Positions 9,452 to 18,293 of a stretch of DNA of 40,010 nt are shown here, piece by piece. Source of the stretch: Spirochaetota bacterium (lineage in GTDB: Bacteria; Spirochaetota; Spirochaetia; Treponematales; Treponemataceae); assembly GCA_016285185.1 (NCBI GenBank), contig JAEEQG010000095.1, forward strand, positions 1 through 40,010, in the 5' to 3' direction. The notes beneath the pieces are model-generated. The model was given only the letters and a program-made list of their open reading frames with translations, did not search any database and was not told the DNA's origin. Position 1 is the stretch's first letter; every line of letters begins with the position of its first letter. The translations under genes and the position numbers were made by a program.

Positions 9452-10474
9452 GTGACACTGGCAGAGATTGCGGAATATGCAAATGTTTCAGTAGGTACTG
9501 TAGACCGGGTCATTCATAATAGAAAAGGTGTTTCGGAAAAAACAAAACAACTGATTCTTTCTATTATAGATAAATATGGCTACCAACCTAATCCTATTGC
9601 AAGTCAGCTTAAAAGCAACAAGCCCTTTGTAATCGGGGTTTTGCTTCCGTTCCTTGAGACAGGTGATGATTATTATAGATATCTTTTTGACGGTATGAAT
9701 CAGGCAGTGGCGCAGCTTAGTCCGATAAAAATAGAACTGATTCTGGTTACCTTTGATCGTCAGGTTGCAGGTGATGCCCTAAAAAAAAGCTCTGTCTTTT
9801 TTGGCAGCATGGCAGAGAATCAGATTGACGCCCTTATCACCACTCCTGTTGTTCCCGAAGAACATATGGAAATTTTATCGAAGCTTGGCAAAAAGCCTTT
9901 TGTGTTTATTGATACACCGCTCGGCACTACGCAACCATTGACTACTATATCGCAGAATCCGTACAAGGGCGGCTACTGTGCCGGAAGAATTATGCGTATG
10001 TTTCAGGATAGCGGAAAATTTGCATGTATAAGAATGTATTCGGCTGGTTATAACCTTCGTGAAAGGACCCGGGGATTTACTGATTATATACAAAAAGATG
10101 CAGGCTCTGTTGTATTTGATGAAATTTGTACAGATATTTCGGATCTCGGATTGTATAACTTTATGAAAGATTTGTTTGCAAAGCACAATGATCTAAAAGG
10201 TGTATTTGTTCCTCATGCCGAAGTTACTTTGGCGACATATTTTCTTGTAGATCAGGGATTAAAGAGTCGCGTTACCGTTATTGGTTATGATTTGGTTAAA
10301 AAGAACAAAGAAGGATTGCTTGATGGAAGCATAGACTGTCTTATAGGACAAAGACCGGAACAGCAGGGGTCTGAAGCGGTATACAAATTATACCAATACT
10401 GTATGTTGCATCAGCAGGTACCGCCAAGAATCGATATGCCTATTGATATTTATTTTAAGGAAAATATTATTTAA
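9452..10474 (+). CDS. LacI-family transcriptional regulator of the galactose genes
   Basis: 340 residues starting at GTG 9452, with GGGAG (9441-9445) six bases upstream. The N-terminal helix-turn-helix reads TLAEIAEYANVSVGTVDRVI, of the GTVDRV subtype, followed by a hinge helix (PNPIASQLKS) that keeps the minor-groove Leu. Residues ~60-340 form a periplasmic-binding-protein-like effector domain (FVIGVLLPFLETGDDYY; VIGYDLVKKNKEGLLDGSID). It is divergent from mglB and lies one base before galT, so it probably senses galactose or a derivative and represses mglBAC and its own operon. The effector is inferred from context only; no symbol is assigned. Confidence 0.9.
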   Translation: MTLAEIAEYANVSVGTVDRVIHNRKGVSEKTKQLILSIIDKYGYQPNPIASQLKSNKPFVIGVLLPFLETGDDYYRYLFDGMNQAVAQLSPIKIELILVTFDRQVAGDALKKSSVFFGSMAENQIDALITTPVVPEEHMEILSKLGKKPFVFIDTPLGTTQPLTTISQNPYKGGYCAGRIMRMFQDSGKFACIRMYSAGYNLRERTRGFTDYIQKDAGSVVFDEICTDISDLGLYNFMKDLFAKHNDLKGVFVPHAEVTLATYFLVDQGLKSRVTVIGYDLVKKNKEGLLDGSIDCLIGQRPEQQGSEAVYKLYQYCMLHQQVPPRIDMPIDIYFKENII

Positions 10475-10475
10475 T

Positions 10476-11996
10476 ATGAATATTTTTGATGAAATAAACA
10501 GACTTGCTTCATATGGACTCAAAACAGGACTGATTGAAAAGCAGGATTTGATTTATGTAAAAAACCAGTTACTTTCTGCACTTGGGATTGATGGTTTTGA
10601 ATCTCCCGAACAAGTTACTGATATTCCTACTGTAGAAGTATTGGATTTGGAAGATATATTAAAAAACATTCTTGGGTATGCTGTTGAAAAAAAACTTATC
10701 AACGGGGATAGTGCAACTGCACGGGATTTGTTTGATACAAAACTCATGGGTATAATGACGGACAGACCGTCAAACATTGTCGCCAAATTTAATAAATTAT
10801 ATGAAATTTCTCCGATGAGGGCCACCGACTGGTTTTATAAATTCAGTCAGGATACTGATTACATAAGGCGATACAGAATATGCCGTGATATAAAATGGAT
10901 CAGTAAAACCGAATTCGGCGATATGGATATAACAATAAACCTTTCAAAACCGGAAAAAGACCCAAAGGCGATTGCGGCTGCAAAAAATGCCAAAAACATT
11001 GGTTATCCAAGCTGTTTGTTGTGTAAAGAAAATGAAGGCTATGCAGGACGTATCAATCATCCTGCCCGCAATAACCACAGAATAATTCCTGTTGAACTGG
11101 CGGGAGAAAAATGGTGGTTCCAATATTCGCCGTATGTGTATTATAACGAGCATTGTATTGTTTTTAACGACTCGCATATTCCGATGCAAATTTCAAAAAA
11201 AACATTCCAGCGTCTTTTGGATTTTATAACCCTGTTTCCGCATTATGTACTTGGTAGTAATGCAGACCTTCCGATTGTAGGTGGCTCAATTCTTACGCAT
11301 GATCATTTTCAGGGCGGAGCTTATGTTTTTCCTATGGCAAAAGCACCGATTCAAAAGAAAATCCGAATAAAAGGATTTGAAGATGTTAAAGCAGGAATTG
11401 TAAAATGGCCTATGTCCGTTTTGCGTATAAAAAGTGCGGATAAAAAACGGATAGTGGAACTGGCTGACCACATACTGCAAAAGTGGCGCAATTATACGGA
11501 TGAAGCCGCTTTTATCTTTGCGGAAACTGACGGTGAAAAGCATAATACACTTAATCCTATTGCCCGTCGTCGTGACAACCTGTACGAAATGGATTTGGTT
11601 CTCCGCAATAACATAACAACTGCCGAACACCCGCTTGGTGTTTATCATCCGCATGCGGAGCTTCATCACATCAAAAAAGAAAACATAGGTCTGATTGAAG
11701 TAATGGGTCTTGCAATCCTTCCCGGCAGACTTAAAAACGAATTCGGTGATTTGGCAAAGGCTCTTGTTCAAAACAAGGACATCAGCGCTGACGAAACTCT
11801 TGGCAAACATTCCGACTGGATAAATGAACTTAAAGAAAAATACGGTTCGTTTGCGGACAAATCCGAAGCCGAAACTTTTGAAATTCTTAAAATAGAGGCG
11901 GCAATAGTTTTCAGCAAGGTTTTGGAACATGCAGGTGTTTACAAATGTAATGCGGAAGGTCTCAAGGCCTTTGAAAGATTTATATCAACATTATAG
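10476..11996 (+). CDS. galT: Class II (Firmicutes-type) UTP-hexose-1-phosphate uridylyltransferase
   Basis: 506 residues, the length of the class II GalT family (~490-500), not the ~350 of E. coli GalT. It exchanges UMP between UDP-glucose and galactose-1-phosphate in the cytoplasmic Leloir pathway. The nucleophile region is HDHFQGG (275-281), corresponding to the HPH site of class I. Family blocks ISPMRATDWFYKFSQD and ELHHIKKENIGLIEVMG are clear. I chose the ATG at 10476, one base after the regulator stop; an in-frame Met at 10443 lies inside that gene. AAGGA at 10457-10461 is rather distant, so translational coupling to the regulator is likely. galK follows after 33 bases. Confidence 0.94.
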   Translation: MNIFDEINRLASYGLKTGLIEKQDLIYVKNQLLSALGIDGFESPEQVTDIPTVEVLDLEDILKNILGYAVEKKLINGDSATARDLFDTKLMGIMTDRPSNIVAKFNKLYEISPMRATDWFYKFSQDTDYIRRYRICRDIKWISKTEFGDMDITINLSKPEKDPKAIAAAKNAKNIGYPSCLLCKENEGYAGRINHPARNNHRIIPVELAGEKWWFQYSPYVYYNEHCIVFNDSHIPMQISKKTFQRLLDFITLFPHYVLGSNADLPIVGGSILTHDHFQGGAYVFPMAKAPIQKKIRIKGFEDVKAGIVKWPMSVLRIKSADKKRIVELADHILQKWRNYTDEAAFIFAETDGEKHNTLNPIARRRDNLYEMDLVLRNNITTAEHPLGVYHPHAELHHIKKENIGLIEVMGLAILPGRLKNEFGDLAKALVQNKDISADETLGKHSDWINELKEKYGSFADKSEAETFEILKIEAAIVFSKVLEHAGVYKCNAEGLKAFERFISTL

Positions 11997-12029
11997 AAGA
12001 TAAATATAAAAAATAGGAGATAGCTCAAA

Positions 12030-13226
12030 ATGACAATTGATTTAACTTTTACAGAATATACACCGGAAGACCTAAAAAAAGCCTTTATCAAACTTTACGG
12101 TGGAAGTGCGGCAGCTGTTAACACATATTCTTCTCCGGCAAGAATCAACATTATAGGTGAACATATTGATTACAACGGTGGCAAGGTTTTTCCCGCAAGC
12201 ATAAACCGTTATCTTTATATTGCAATCCGAAAACGCACTGATTCCAAAGTTTTGTATAATGATGTCAGATTTCCGGGCAGCTACGAATTTGATATTAATC
12301 AGAATTTTGTTTATGACAAGGCTAATGATTATGCCAACTATTTGAACGGTATTTTACAGCAGTTAAAAGAACGTGGTTTTAAGTTTAGCTGTGGTTTTGA
12401 AATTCTTATGGCTTCGAATATTCCGGCTGGTGGTGGAATCTCTTCTTCTTCGGCGCTGGAGTGTGGTTTTGCTTATGCGGTAATCGATACGTTCGGCTTC
12501 AATCTTGATCGCATAGAAATTGCAAAGCTTGGTCAGATGAGCGAGCACAATTTTATGAACGTAAAATGCGGAATCATGGATCAGTTCATAATTGCGACCG
12601 GTAAAAAGAATTATGCAGAACTTCTTGACTGTAACACGCTTGAATATGAATATGTTCCACTTGAGCTCGGTGATTACAGATTTGTTGTTATGAATACAAA
12701 CAAAGTACGCAAGCTTGCGGATTCAAAATACAACGAGCGCCGCGGACAATGCGAGCAGGCTTTGAAAATTCTTCAGGATAATGGCGTAAAGATTGGTGCG
12801 TTGTGCGAATTGACACCCGCTGATTGGGAAAAGCATTCGTATCTTGTGTCTGATCCTATTTTGAATAAACGTGCAAAACACTGCATTGCCGAGAATCAGC
12901 GTGTAATTGACGCAGCAGCTACACTCAAAGCAGGAAACCTGAAAAAACTTGGTCAGCTTTTGAATGCCAGTCACAAATCCTTAAAAGAAGATTACGAAGT
13001 AACCGGTATAGAACTCGACACACTTGCGGAAACTGCTCAAAACCAGGATGGTTGTTTGGGAGCAAGAATGACTGGAGCTGGCTTTGGTGGTTGTGCCATT
13101 GCGCTTGTTCATAAAGATAAAATTGATACATTTATCGAAAAAGTTCAAACTGAGTATGAAAAAGTAATCGGTTACAAAGCAGGCTTTTTCCAGTGCGAAA
13201 CTGGTGACGGTGTGAAAAAGCTTTGA
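12030..13226 (+). CDS. galK: Galactokinase
   Basis: 398 residues, GHMP kinase family (E. coli GalK is 382). It phosphorylates galactose at C1. The galactose-binding signature ARINIIGEHIDYNGG (37-51) supplies Glu44, His45 and Asp47. The ATP loop is PAGGGISSSSALECG, the catalytic Asp lies in KCGIMDQF, and the third GHMP motif is GARMTGAGFGGCAIAL. The start at 12030 has TAGGAGA upstream. It is last in the regulator-galT-galK operon. No galE or galM is present in the window, so the epimerase must lie elsewhere. Confidence 0.96.
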   Translation: MTIDLTFTEYTPEDLKKAFIKLYGGSAAAVNTYSSPARINIIGEHIDYNGGKVFPASINRYLYIAIRKRTDSKVLYNDVRFPGSYEFDINQNFVYDKANDYANYLNGILQQLKERGFKFSCGFEILMASNIPAGGGISSSSALECGFAYAVIDTFGFNLDRIEIAKLGQMSEHNFMNVKCGIMDQFIIATGKKNYAELLDCNTLEYEYVPLELGDYRFVVMNTNKVRKLADSKYNERRGQCEQALKILQDNGVKIGALCELTPADWEKHSYLVSDPILNKRAKHCIAENQRVIDAAATLKAGNLKKLGQLLNASHKSLKEDYEVTGIELDTLAETAQNQDGCLGARMTGAGFGGCAIALVHKDKIDTFIEKVQTEYEKVIGYKAGFFQCETGDGVKKL

Positions 13227-13245
13227 TGTGAAAAGGCAGCTTTTT
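13215..13245 (+). terminator. Possible terminator at the end of galK
   Basis: The 8-bp arms AAAAAGCT (13215-13222) and AGCTTTTT (13238-13245) bracket the galK stop codon with a 15-base loop, followed by T-rich DNA. The stem is A/T-rich and overlaps coding sequence, so terminator strength is uncertain. Confidence 0.4.
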
Positions 13246-13341
13246 ATACACTTTTTTACAGCTTTTTGATATTTTTTATATACTATTCTCAAATCCAGTG
13301 TATTATCATATGTTGTATAAATCGAATTTCACGGAGTTTTT

Positions 13342-15369
13342 ATGACATACTATGTAGATATTGCGGCAAATTCAGACGGAGACGGTTCAAAGGCAAGGCC
13401 GTTCAATCGAATCCAACAGGCGGCAGATATTGCTATTGCCGGTGATGAAGTAATTGTTGCACCCGGCGTATATCGTGAGGCGGTAAATCCCAAGAACGGT
13501 GGAACGGCGGACAAGCGGATTGTGTACCGTTCCGAAAAACCGCTGGCAGCGCACATAACCGGCGCCGAAGAAGTTAAAAACTGGACCGGCATCGGGGGCA
13601 ACGTTTACAGCACTCGTGTTTCAAATAAGATTTTTGGTGATTACAATCCCTATAAAACACTCGTAAGCGGCGACTGGTTCATCGCTTTTTTTACAGCGCA
13701 TACCGGCGATGTATTTCTAAACGGCAAATCTATGTATGAAGTTCAGTCGCTTGATGATGTTAAAAATCCCAAAGTATATATTCCGTCCTGGGATCAGGAG
13801 TTTTCGGTTTACACATGGTACTGCGAACAGGATGAGACAAAGGACGAAACAGTTTTTTATGCCAATTTCCAGGGTAAAGACCCGAACAAAGAAAACGTAG
13901 AAATAACTGTCCGCCGCAATTGCTTTTATCCGTCAGAAGAAGGCAGAGGCTTTATAACACTGAGCGGTTTTACTGTTTCGCAGGCGGCAACGCAGTGGGC
14001 ACCGCCTACGGCGTATCAGGAAGGAATGATTGGTCCGCACTGGTCAAAAGGCTGGATTATAGAAGACTGTGAAGTGTATGAATCAAAGTGTTCCGGCATT
14101 TCACTAGGCAAATACTGCCAGCCTAATAACGATAACAAATGGCTCAAATGGAAATATAAGGACGGTACACAGACCGAGCGAGACTGCATTTGCCAGGCAC
14201 AGGCAGAAGGCTGGACAAAGGAAAACATTGGTTCGCATATTGTGCGCCGGTGCAACATTCATGACTGCGGGCAGACCGGTATTGTAGGTCACTTAGGCGG
14301 TGTTTTCTCTCTCATCGAAGACAACCACATTCATCATATCAACAACAAACAGAACCTCGCTGGTGCTGAAATCGGCGGAATTAAAATGCACGCTGCTATA
14401 GACTGTATTTACCGACGCAATCACATTCATCACTGTACACGCGGTCTTTGGCTCGACTGGCAGGCACAGGGAACGCGCGTAACGCAGAACTTGTTCCATG
14501 ACAACGCTTTGCCCAAAGAATACAACCAGAACAAGGAAAGCGGTATTGGTTGCGGTGAAGATTTGTTCATAGAGGTAAGCCATGGTCCGACATTGCTCGA
14601 CAACAACATATTCCTTTCCGACCGGGCTGTAAAGCTTTGTACACAGGGGGTTGCGCTTGTTCATAACATCATTGCGGGCGGTTTGGTCGGTGTAGGCAGA
14701 GGCACGAACAACGGTGCGCCGGGAGAACCTTCCCCGCGTTACACGCCATACCATATGCCGCACCGCACGGAGATAGCCGGTTTTATGACGATTTTGCACG
14801 GCGACTGCAAGTTTTACAATAATATCTTTATTCAGCGCAAAATGCGTCCTGCAATGCTTGAAGGAATGTTTCTTTCAATGATGAACGGTAATGACTGGGA
14901 TGACGGCAATATTGTTGCCGGAACAATTCCGTTTGATGCATACCCGACTTTTGACGAATGGAACTCGCTGTTTGAAGGCTATTGCGGTATGGGGTCGGAA
15001 GCGACAAACCGCTACTATTCAAAGCTTCCTGTTTGGGCTGGCGGTAATCTGTACTTTAACGGCGCAAAGCCCATGAAAAAGGAAGCGGATGCATATGTTG
15101 ACCTGAAAAACCAGGTGGAAATTTCCTGTGAAGAAAAGAACGGAAAGGTCTTCCTCAAGACGAATGTGTACGATTTTCTTCCTAAGGAAGCATGCAGGCT
15201 GATGAAAACCGACGACATTATGATGGCGTTTGAGCCAGAAGAAAAGTACGAAAACCCTGACGGTACGCCTATTGTGTTTGACACGGATCTAATCGGCAAA
15301 AAACGCGGTTCATCTCCAATTGCTGGTCCGTTTGTTGATGGATCTGAAGTAAAAGAGGCCTTGTTTTAG
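13342..15369 (+). CDS. GH120-family beta-xylosidase, right-handed beta-helix
   Basis: 675 residues, no signal peptide, so cytoplasmic. The sequence opens with a DUF1565-like beta-helix start (YYVDIAANSDGDGSKARPF). It follows closely my memory of the GH120 beta-xylosidase XylC of Thermoanaerobacterium saccharolyticum: GDVFLNGKSMYEV, NVEITVRRNCFYP, WAPPTAYQEGMIGP, NWSKGWIIED (here HWSKGWIIED) and LWLDWQAQGTRV. By that alignment D372 in LWLDW is the nucleophile and E411 in FIEVSHGP the acid/base. They are 39 residues apart here, against 23 in XylC, because of a 16-residue insertion (about 395-410). It would release xylose from imported xylo-oligosaccharides. GGAG lies upstream of the ATG; no convincing promoter was found. 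Confidence 0.88.
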   Translation: MTYYVDIAANSDGDGSKARPFNRIQQAADIAIAGDEVIVAPGVYREAVNPKNGGTADKRIVYRSEKPLAAHITGAEEVKNWTGIGGNVYSTRVSNKIFGDYNPYKTLVSGDWFIAFFTAHTGDVFLNGKSMYEVQSLDDVKNPKVYIPSWDQEFSVYTWYCEQDETKDETVFYANFQGKDPNKENVEITVRRNCFYPSEEGRGFITLSGFTVSQAATQWAPPTAYQEGMIGPHWSKGWIIEDCEVYESKCSGISLGKYCQPNNDNKWLKWKYKDGTQTERDCICQAQAEGWTKENIGSHIVRRCNIHDCGQTGIVGHLGGVFSLIEDNHIHHINNKQNLAGAEIGGIKMHAAIDCIYRRNHIHHCTRGLWLDWQAQGTRVTQNLFHDNALPKEYNQNKESGIGCGEDLFIEVSHGPTLLDNNIFLSDRAVKLCTQGVALVHNIIAGGLVGVGRGTNNGAPGEPSPRYTPYHMPHRTEIAGFMTILHGDCKFYNNIFIQRKMRPAMLEGMFLSMMNGNDWDDGNIVAGTIPFDAYPTFDEWNSLFEGYCGMGSEATNRYYSKLPVWAGGNLYFNGAKPMKKEADAYVDLKNQVEISCEEKNGKVFLKTNVYDFLPKEACRLMKTDDIMMAFEPEEKYENPDGTPIVFDTDLIGKKRGSSPIAGPFVDGSEVKEALF

Positions 15370-15376
15370 CCTGTAA

Positions 15377-15403
15377 CCTGCGGTTGTCTTATGCAGCCGC
15401 AGG
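15377..15403. terminator. Stem-loop between the converging GH120 and YkgJ-type genes
   Basis: Perfect 7-bp arms CCTGCGG (15377-15383) and CCGCAGG (15397-15403), extendable to ~10 bp with one G-T pair, with the stop codon of the minus-strand gene in the loop. There is no T-tract on either side, so it is a candidate bidirectional terminator or 3'-end stabiliser only. Confidence 0.35.
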
Positions 15404-16054
15404 AGTATCAGGACTTTGAGGGTTATCATTCATATCTATTATCCAAAGCAGCCAGTGGATTTTTGAAGGCAAAATATCACGGACAAGTTCTGTGTTTTCC
15501 GAATCGAAAGACAACGTATCCCGCATAAAATCACTCATCGCCGGGGGAATTGCACCTAAAGCCGACACAATTTCGTTCCCGATGTACTGCCGGTGTTCAA
15601 GCGGTGGTTCATGAGCAGCCAAAGCTGTTGCCGGGTAGAATTTGCAAGGTTTCCAAACTTTTTCACCTGTTTTTGAATATGAACAGCAAGCTCCGAAAAA
15701 TCGACAGACAAAAGGCCGTCCTCCGTATATGGAACAGTGATAAGGGCTTTTCGGGTTATAAAACTGGCAACCTGTAGGTCTTTTAAAAGGAAATTCTCTT
15801 TCTACCACTTTTAAAGCGGTTTCATATTGGTTTTCCAAAAGCCATGCCGCCATGTACAGGGCTTCGTATTCAAATAAATCCGGTTCAAAGTTTTCACAGC
15901 ACTGCCCGCACCCGGAAATACACAAAAAATCTGTAGCTTTGTACCATTTTTCCTGTTCATCTCTGATTCTTTGGTAGGTGGCTTCCATTTTTGCAAGAAT
16001 TTCGTAAGCTGCTGTTCCTTTCGTTTTTTCTAAAATTGTTTGAATCTGAGTCAT
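15389..16054 (-). CDS. YkgJ-type cysteine-cluster (metal-chelating) protein
   Basis: 221 residues, cytoplasmic. Cysteines cluster in CISGCGQCCENFEPD near the N-terminus and again in GCQFY, CSIYGGRPFVCRFFGACC and KPCKFYP. This is the pattern of the YkgJ/UPF0153 family, thought to chelate zinc or iron; no member I can recall has a proven enzymatic role. It is the last gene of the minus-strand cluster, 4 bases after the MBL-fold gene, with GGAA about eight bases before its ATG. Family assignment is good, function unknown. Confidence 0.85.
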   Translation of the reverse strand: MTQIQTILEKTKGTAAYEILAKMEATYQRIRDEQEKWYKATDFLCISGCGQCCENFEPDLFEYEALYMAAWLLENQYETALKVVEREFPFKRPTGCQFYNPKSPYHCSIYGGRPFVCRFFGACCSYSKTGEKVWKPCKFYPATALAAHEPPLEHRQYIGNEIVSALGAIPPAMSDFMRDTLSFDSENTELVRDILPSKIHWLLWIIDMNDNPQSPDTPAAA

Positions 16055-16058
16055 AGTT

Positions 16059-16709
16059 TTATTCCGGCTGCTTTACACTTCCGTCCGGGTTAAAGAAATC
16101 TTCTACGCAGATAGTCGTTTCGCCAGGCTTTCTGCGCTCGAAAATCTCTTTATGCAGCTTTATGAGAGCTGTACGTTCCTGAATAAAGTTTTTGTCGTGA
16201 TCAAGACAGACGTATTGGCACGTCAGCGATTCCAAGAAGTCAATTTCGGCTTTTAATAGCTGCACATTGTATGTGTGGTTGCCGATTTTTTCCTTGCAGT
16301 AGGTACTGTCGCCCATAAAAGCGTAATCGCCGCAGACAAGACACAAACAGCCTTTCGCATGGCTGGACGGTACTTCACATATTTCAATCATGGGATTTCC
16401 TTCAAATACCTCTCTGCCTTTTACGATGTTGCCCCGGAATGTACAGCGTTTTGTGTATGAGGTAAGGTAAAGATTGTCGTATTTTACCCGGAACAGATTC
16501 ATGATATGGTCTGGATGAAAATGCGAAAGCACGATGTTCTTTGGACCGCTGATGTTGTTTATAAGGTCACTGGCGGTTGAAGTTACGCCCACGTCAAAAA
16601 TCCAGGTTGATTTATCGGTTTTGATGAAAATAACATCGCACGAAAGCGGCTTTGAGCTTGCCGGCAGGTACGAAATATTATCTGTTATGGATATAAGCGG
16701 ATTATTCAT
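16059..16709 (-). CDS. Metallo-beta-lactamase-fold hydrolase, substrate unknown
   Basis: 216 residues with the full metal-binding set of the MBL fold: HFHPDH (HxHxDH) after the first strands, a His in PSSHAKGCL, an Asp in FMGDSTY and a final His in VCLDHDKNF. There is no signal peptide, so it is cytoplasmic. The short length and lack of extra domains fit glyoxalase II-like or small generic MBL hydrolases; the substrate cannot be told. It lies 4 bases after the MscS gene and 4 bases before the YkgJ-type gene, so the three are translated from one message. Confidence 0.85.
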   Translation of the reverse strand: MNNPLISITDNISYLPASSKPLSCDVIFIKTDKSTWIFDVGVTSTASDLINNISGPKNIVLSHFHPDHIMNLFRVKYDNLYLTSYTKRCTFRGNIVKGREVFEGNPMIEICEVPSSHAKGCLCLVCGDYAFMGDSTYCKEKIGNHTYNVQLLKAEIDFLESLTCQYVCLDHDKNFIQERTALIKLHKEIFERRKPGETTICVEDFFNPDGSVKQPE

Positions 16710-16713
16710 ATGA

Positions 16714-17574
16714 TTATTTTTCCGGATTCTTGATTTTTACATCAAGCTGTTTATACGGAATTTCGATGTTCTTCTGTTTGAAAACTTCAAAGATTTTCGG
16801 AGCCAGAGAATTCTTGGTCGCCCAAAAATCATTTTTGTCAAACCATACACAAAGAGTAAGATCTACGCTTGATTCACCGAATTTGTCAAAATTGACGCTC
16901 GGTGGCGGATCTTTTAATATGTGTTCGTTTTTGTCTGCAATTTCAAGCAGAGTGTTTTTAACGGTTTCAAGATTGTCAGTGTCGTAAGAAACGCTTATCG
17001 GTAACGTCATTCTTCGATTTTCGTTGTAGGTTGTGTTAATAAGGTTTGCCTTGATGATTGTTTCGTTAGGAATACGTACAATCTGGTTGTCCGGGGTTTT
17101 GATTTTTACCGAAAGCAGGTCGACTGACTGAACTGTTCCCGAAATATTATCAACTGTAATGTAATCGCCGATTCTAACAGCATTTTCGCCTAAAAGAAAT
17201 ACACCGCTTATAATATTTGATATTGATGTTTGGGCGGCGAAACCGATTGCAACTCCGGCAATTCCTGCAGCGCCCAACAGGGCGGAAAGTTTTACGCCAA
17301 AAAGGCTTGCAATGTAAAGTACAATGCATCCGTAATAAATATATTTCAGAACTTTCTTGACGATAAAAATCTGCTGCTGGTCCAGTCTTTTTGTAAGCCC
17401 TTTTTGAAGACTCTTGCGTATCAGCTTGTAAGCAATTGCCATAACAAAAAGTGTCAGTGCAACGGAAAGCACTTTAAATAAAAAATCCAACGAAAAAATG
17501 TAATTACTGATTTTTGTTAAAAAATTAAATGTTTGTTTTGTAGATTCCGTTATCATCTGGGCTGTTTCTTCCAT
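16714..17574 (-). CDS. mscS: Small-conductance mechanosensitive channel (MscS family)
   Basis: 286 residues, exactly the size of E. coli MscS (286). Three membrane helices: ~28-50, ~70-90, and the pore-lining TM3 with the Gly/Ala-rich sequence LLGAAGIAGVAIGFAAQ. The cytoplasmic vestibule follows from FLLGENAVRIGDYITV to the end. It opens at high membrane tension and releases solutes during hypo-osmotic shock. The start is fixed by GGAGGAACCG before the ATG. It sits in the minus-strand operon, 45 bases after nth. The family is certain; equivalence to MscS rather than a paralogue is likely. Confidence 0.92.
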   Translation of the reverse strand: MEETAQMITESTKQTFNFLTKISNYIFSLDFLFKVLSVALTLFVMAIAYKLIRKSLQKGLTKRLDQQQIFIVKKVLKYIYYGCIVLYIASLFGVKLSALLGAAGIAGVAIGFAAQTSISNIISGVFLLGENAVRIGDYITVDNISGTVQSVDLLSVKIKTPDNQIVRIPNETIIKANLINTTYNENRRMTLPISVSYDTDNLETVKNTLLEIADKNEHILKDPPPSVNFDKFGESSVDLTLCVWFDKNDFWATKNSLAPKIFEVFKQKNIEIPYKQLDVKIKNPEK

Positions 17575-17619
17575 CGGTTCCTCCGTGTTTTTTTAGTTTA
17601 AACTTATAACGGATAGTCG

Positions 17620-18267
17620 TCAATCTGTTGTTTGTACATTATTCTTTTTGCAGTATTTGCTTATGAGGCACTCATCGCATTTGGGGTTTCGGGCGGTACA
17701 GACATATCTTCCGTGGAGAATAAGCCAGTGATGCGCATGCTGCATATATTCCGCGGGGATTAGACTTACTAAATCCTGTTCCACTTTTTCAGGTGTTTTG
17801 CCTTCTGAAAAGCCGATACGGGGTGCAAGGCGCAGGAGATGAGTATCGACCGGCATTACGGCCTGATGGTAAACTACATTCAAAATAACGTTTGCGGTTT
17901 TTCTGCCTACACCCGGCAATGTCATGAGTTCTTCGCGTGTTGAAGGAATTTGGGAATTGTATTTTTTTGCCAGAATCCGGCTAAGTTCCATAACGTGTTT
18001 TGCCTTGGAATGATAAAGCCCTATTGATTTTATGAAGCTGATAAGCTTTTCTTCGCCGAGGGCGAGCATCTTTTCAGGAGTATCCGCAATTTCATAGAGG
18101 GCTTTTGTTGCCTTGTTCACGCTTTTGTCGGTTGTTTGCGCGGAAAGAACAACGGAAACAAGCAGTGTAAAATCGTTTTTTGCTATGAGTTCAGTCTGTG
18201 GATTGGGATTTTGAGCCTTGAAAGTCTCGAAAATGCTGACAATGTCCCCATGAGATAAAAACTTCAT
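17620..18267 (-). CDS. nth: Endonuclease III (DNA glycosylase/AP lyase)
   Basis: 215 residues; removes oxidised pyrimidines and cuts the abasic site in base-excision repair. The helix-hairpin-helix is LPGVGRKTANV with the catalytic Lys K123, and VDTHLLR gives the catalytic Asp D141. The iron-sulfur cluster ligands are C190, C197, C200 and C206 (spacing C-X6-C-X2-C-X5-C). I prefer the ATG at 18267 (MKFLSHGD). An upstream TTG at 18285 would add six residues without family support. TATAAT, preceded by TG at the extended -10 position, lies exactly six bases before the ATG, so a leaderless transcript is possible besides read-through from the TPR gene 26 bases upstream. Confidence 0.95.
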   Translation of the reverse strand: MKFLSHGDIVSIFETFKAQNPNPQTELIAKNDFTLLVSVVLSAQTTDKSVNKATKALYEIADTPEKMLALGEEKLISFIKSIGLYHSKAKHVMELSRILAKKYNSQIPSTREELMTLPGVGRKTANVILNVVYHQAVMPVDTHLLRLAPRIGFSEGKTPEKVEQDLVSLIPAEYMQHAHHWLILHGRYVCTARNPKCDECLISKYCKKNNVQTTD

Positions 18268-18273
18268 GAGGAC

Positions 18274-18282
18274 ATTATAGCA
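18274..18282 (-). promoter_or_regulatory. Extended -10 promoter immediately before nth
   Basis: Minus-strand TGCTATAAT: TG, one base, then a perfect TATAAT, ending 6 bases before the nth ATG. No good -35 box is seen at 16-18 bases, which is normal for extended -10 promoters. Transcription would start at or within one base of the ATG. Confidence 0.5.
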
Positions 18283-18293
18283 CAAAATCTATA

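Noticed and set aside
10443-10475. In-frame upstream Met for galT
   Set aside because: It lies inside the coding end of the LacI-type gene, and the added residues are unlike the GalT family; the ATG at 10476 fits.
11286-11930. 214-codon minus-strand frame opposite galT
   Set aside because: Shadow frame: Phe/Lys-rich, no recognisable family, no start signal, and galT is fully explained on the plus strand.
13318-13336. Third copy of the galactose operator before the GH120 gene
   Set aside because: The sequence TCGAATTTCACGG has both half cores but three extra bases in the middle and no inverted flanks, so it does not match the two sites at the mgl promoters.
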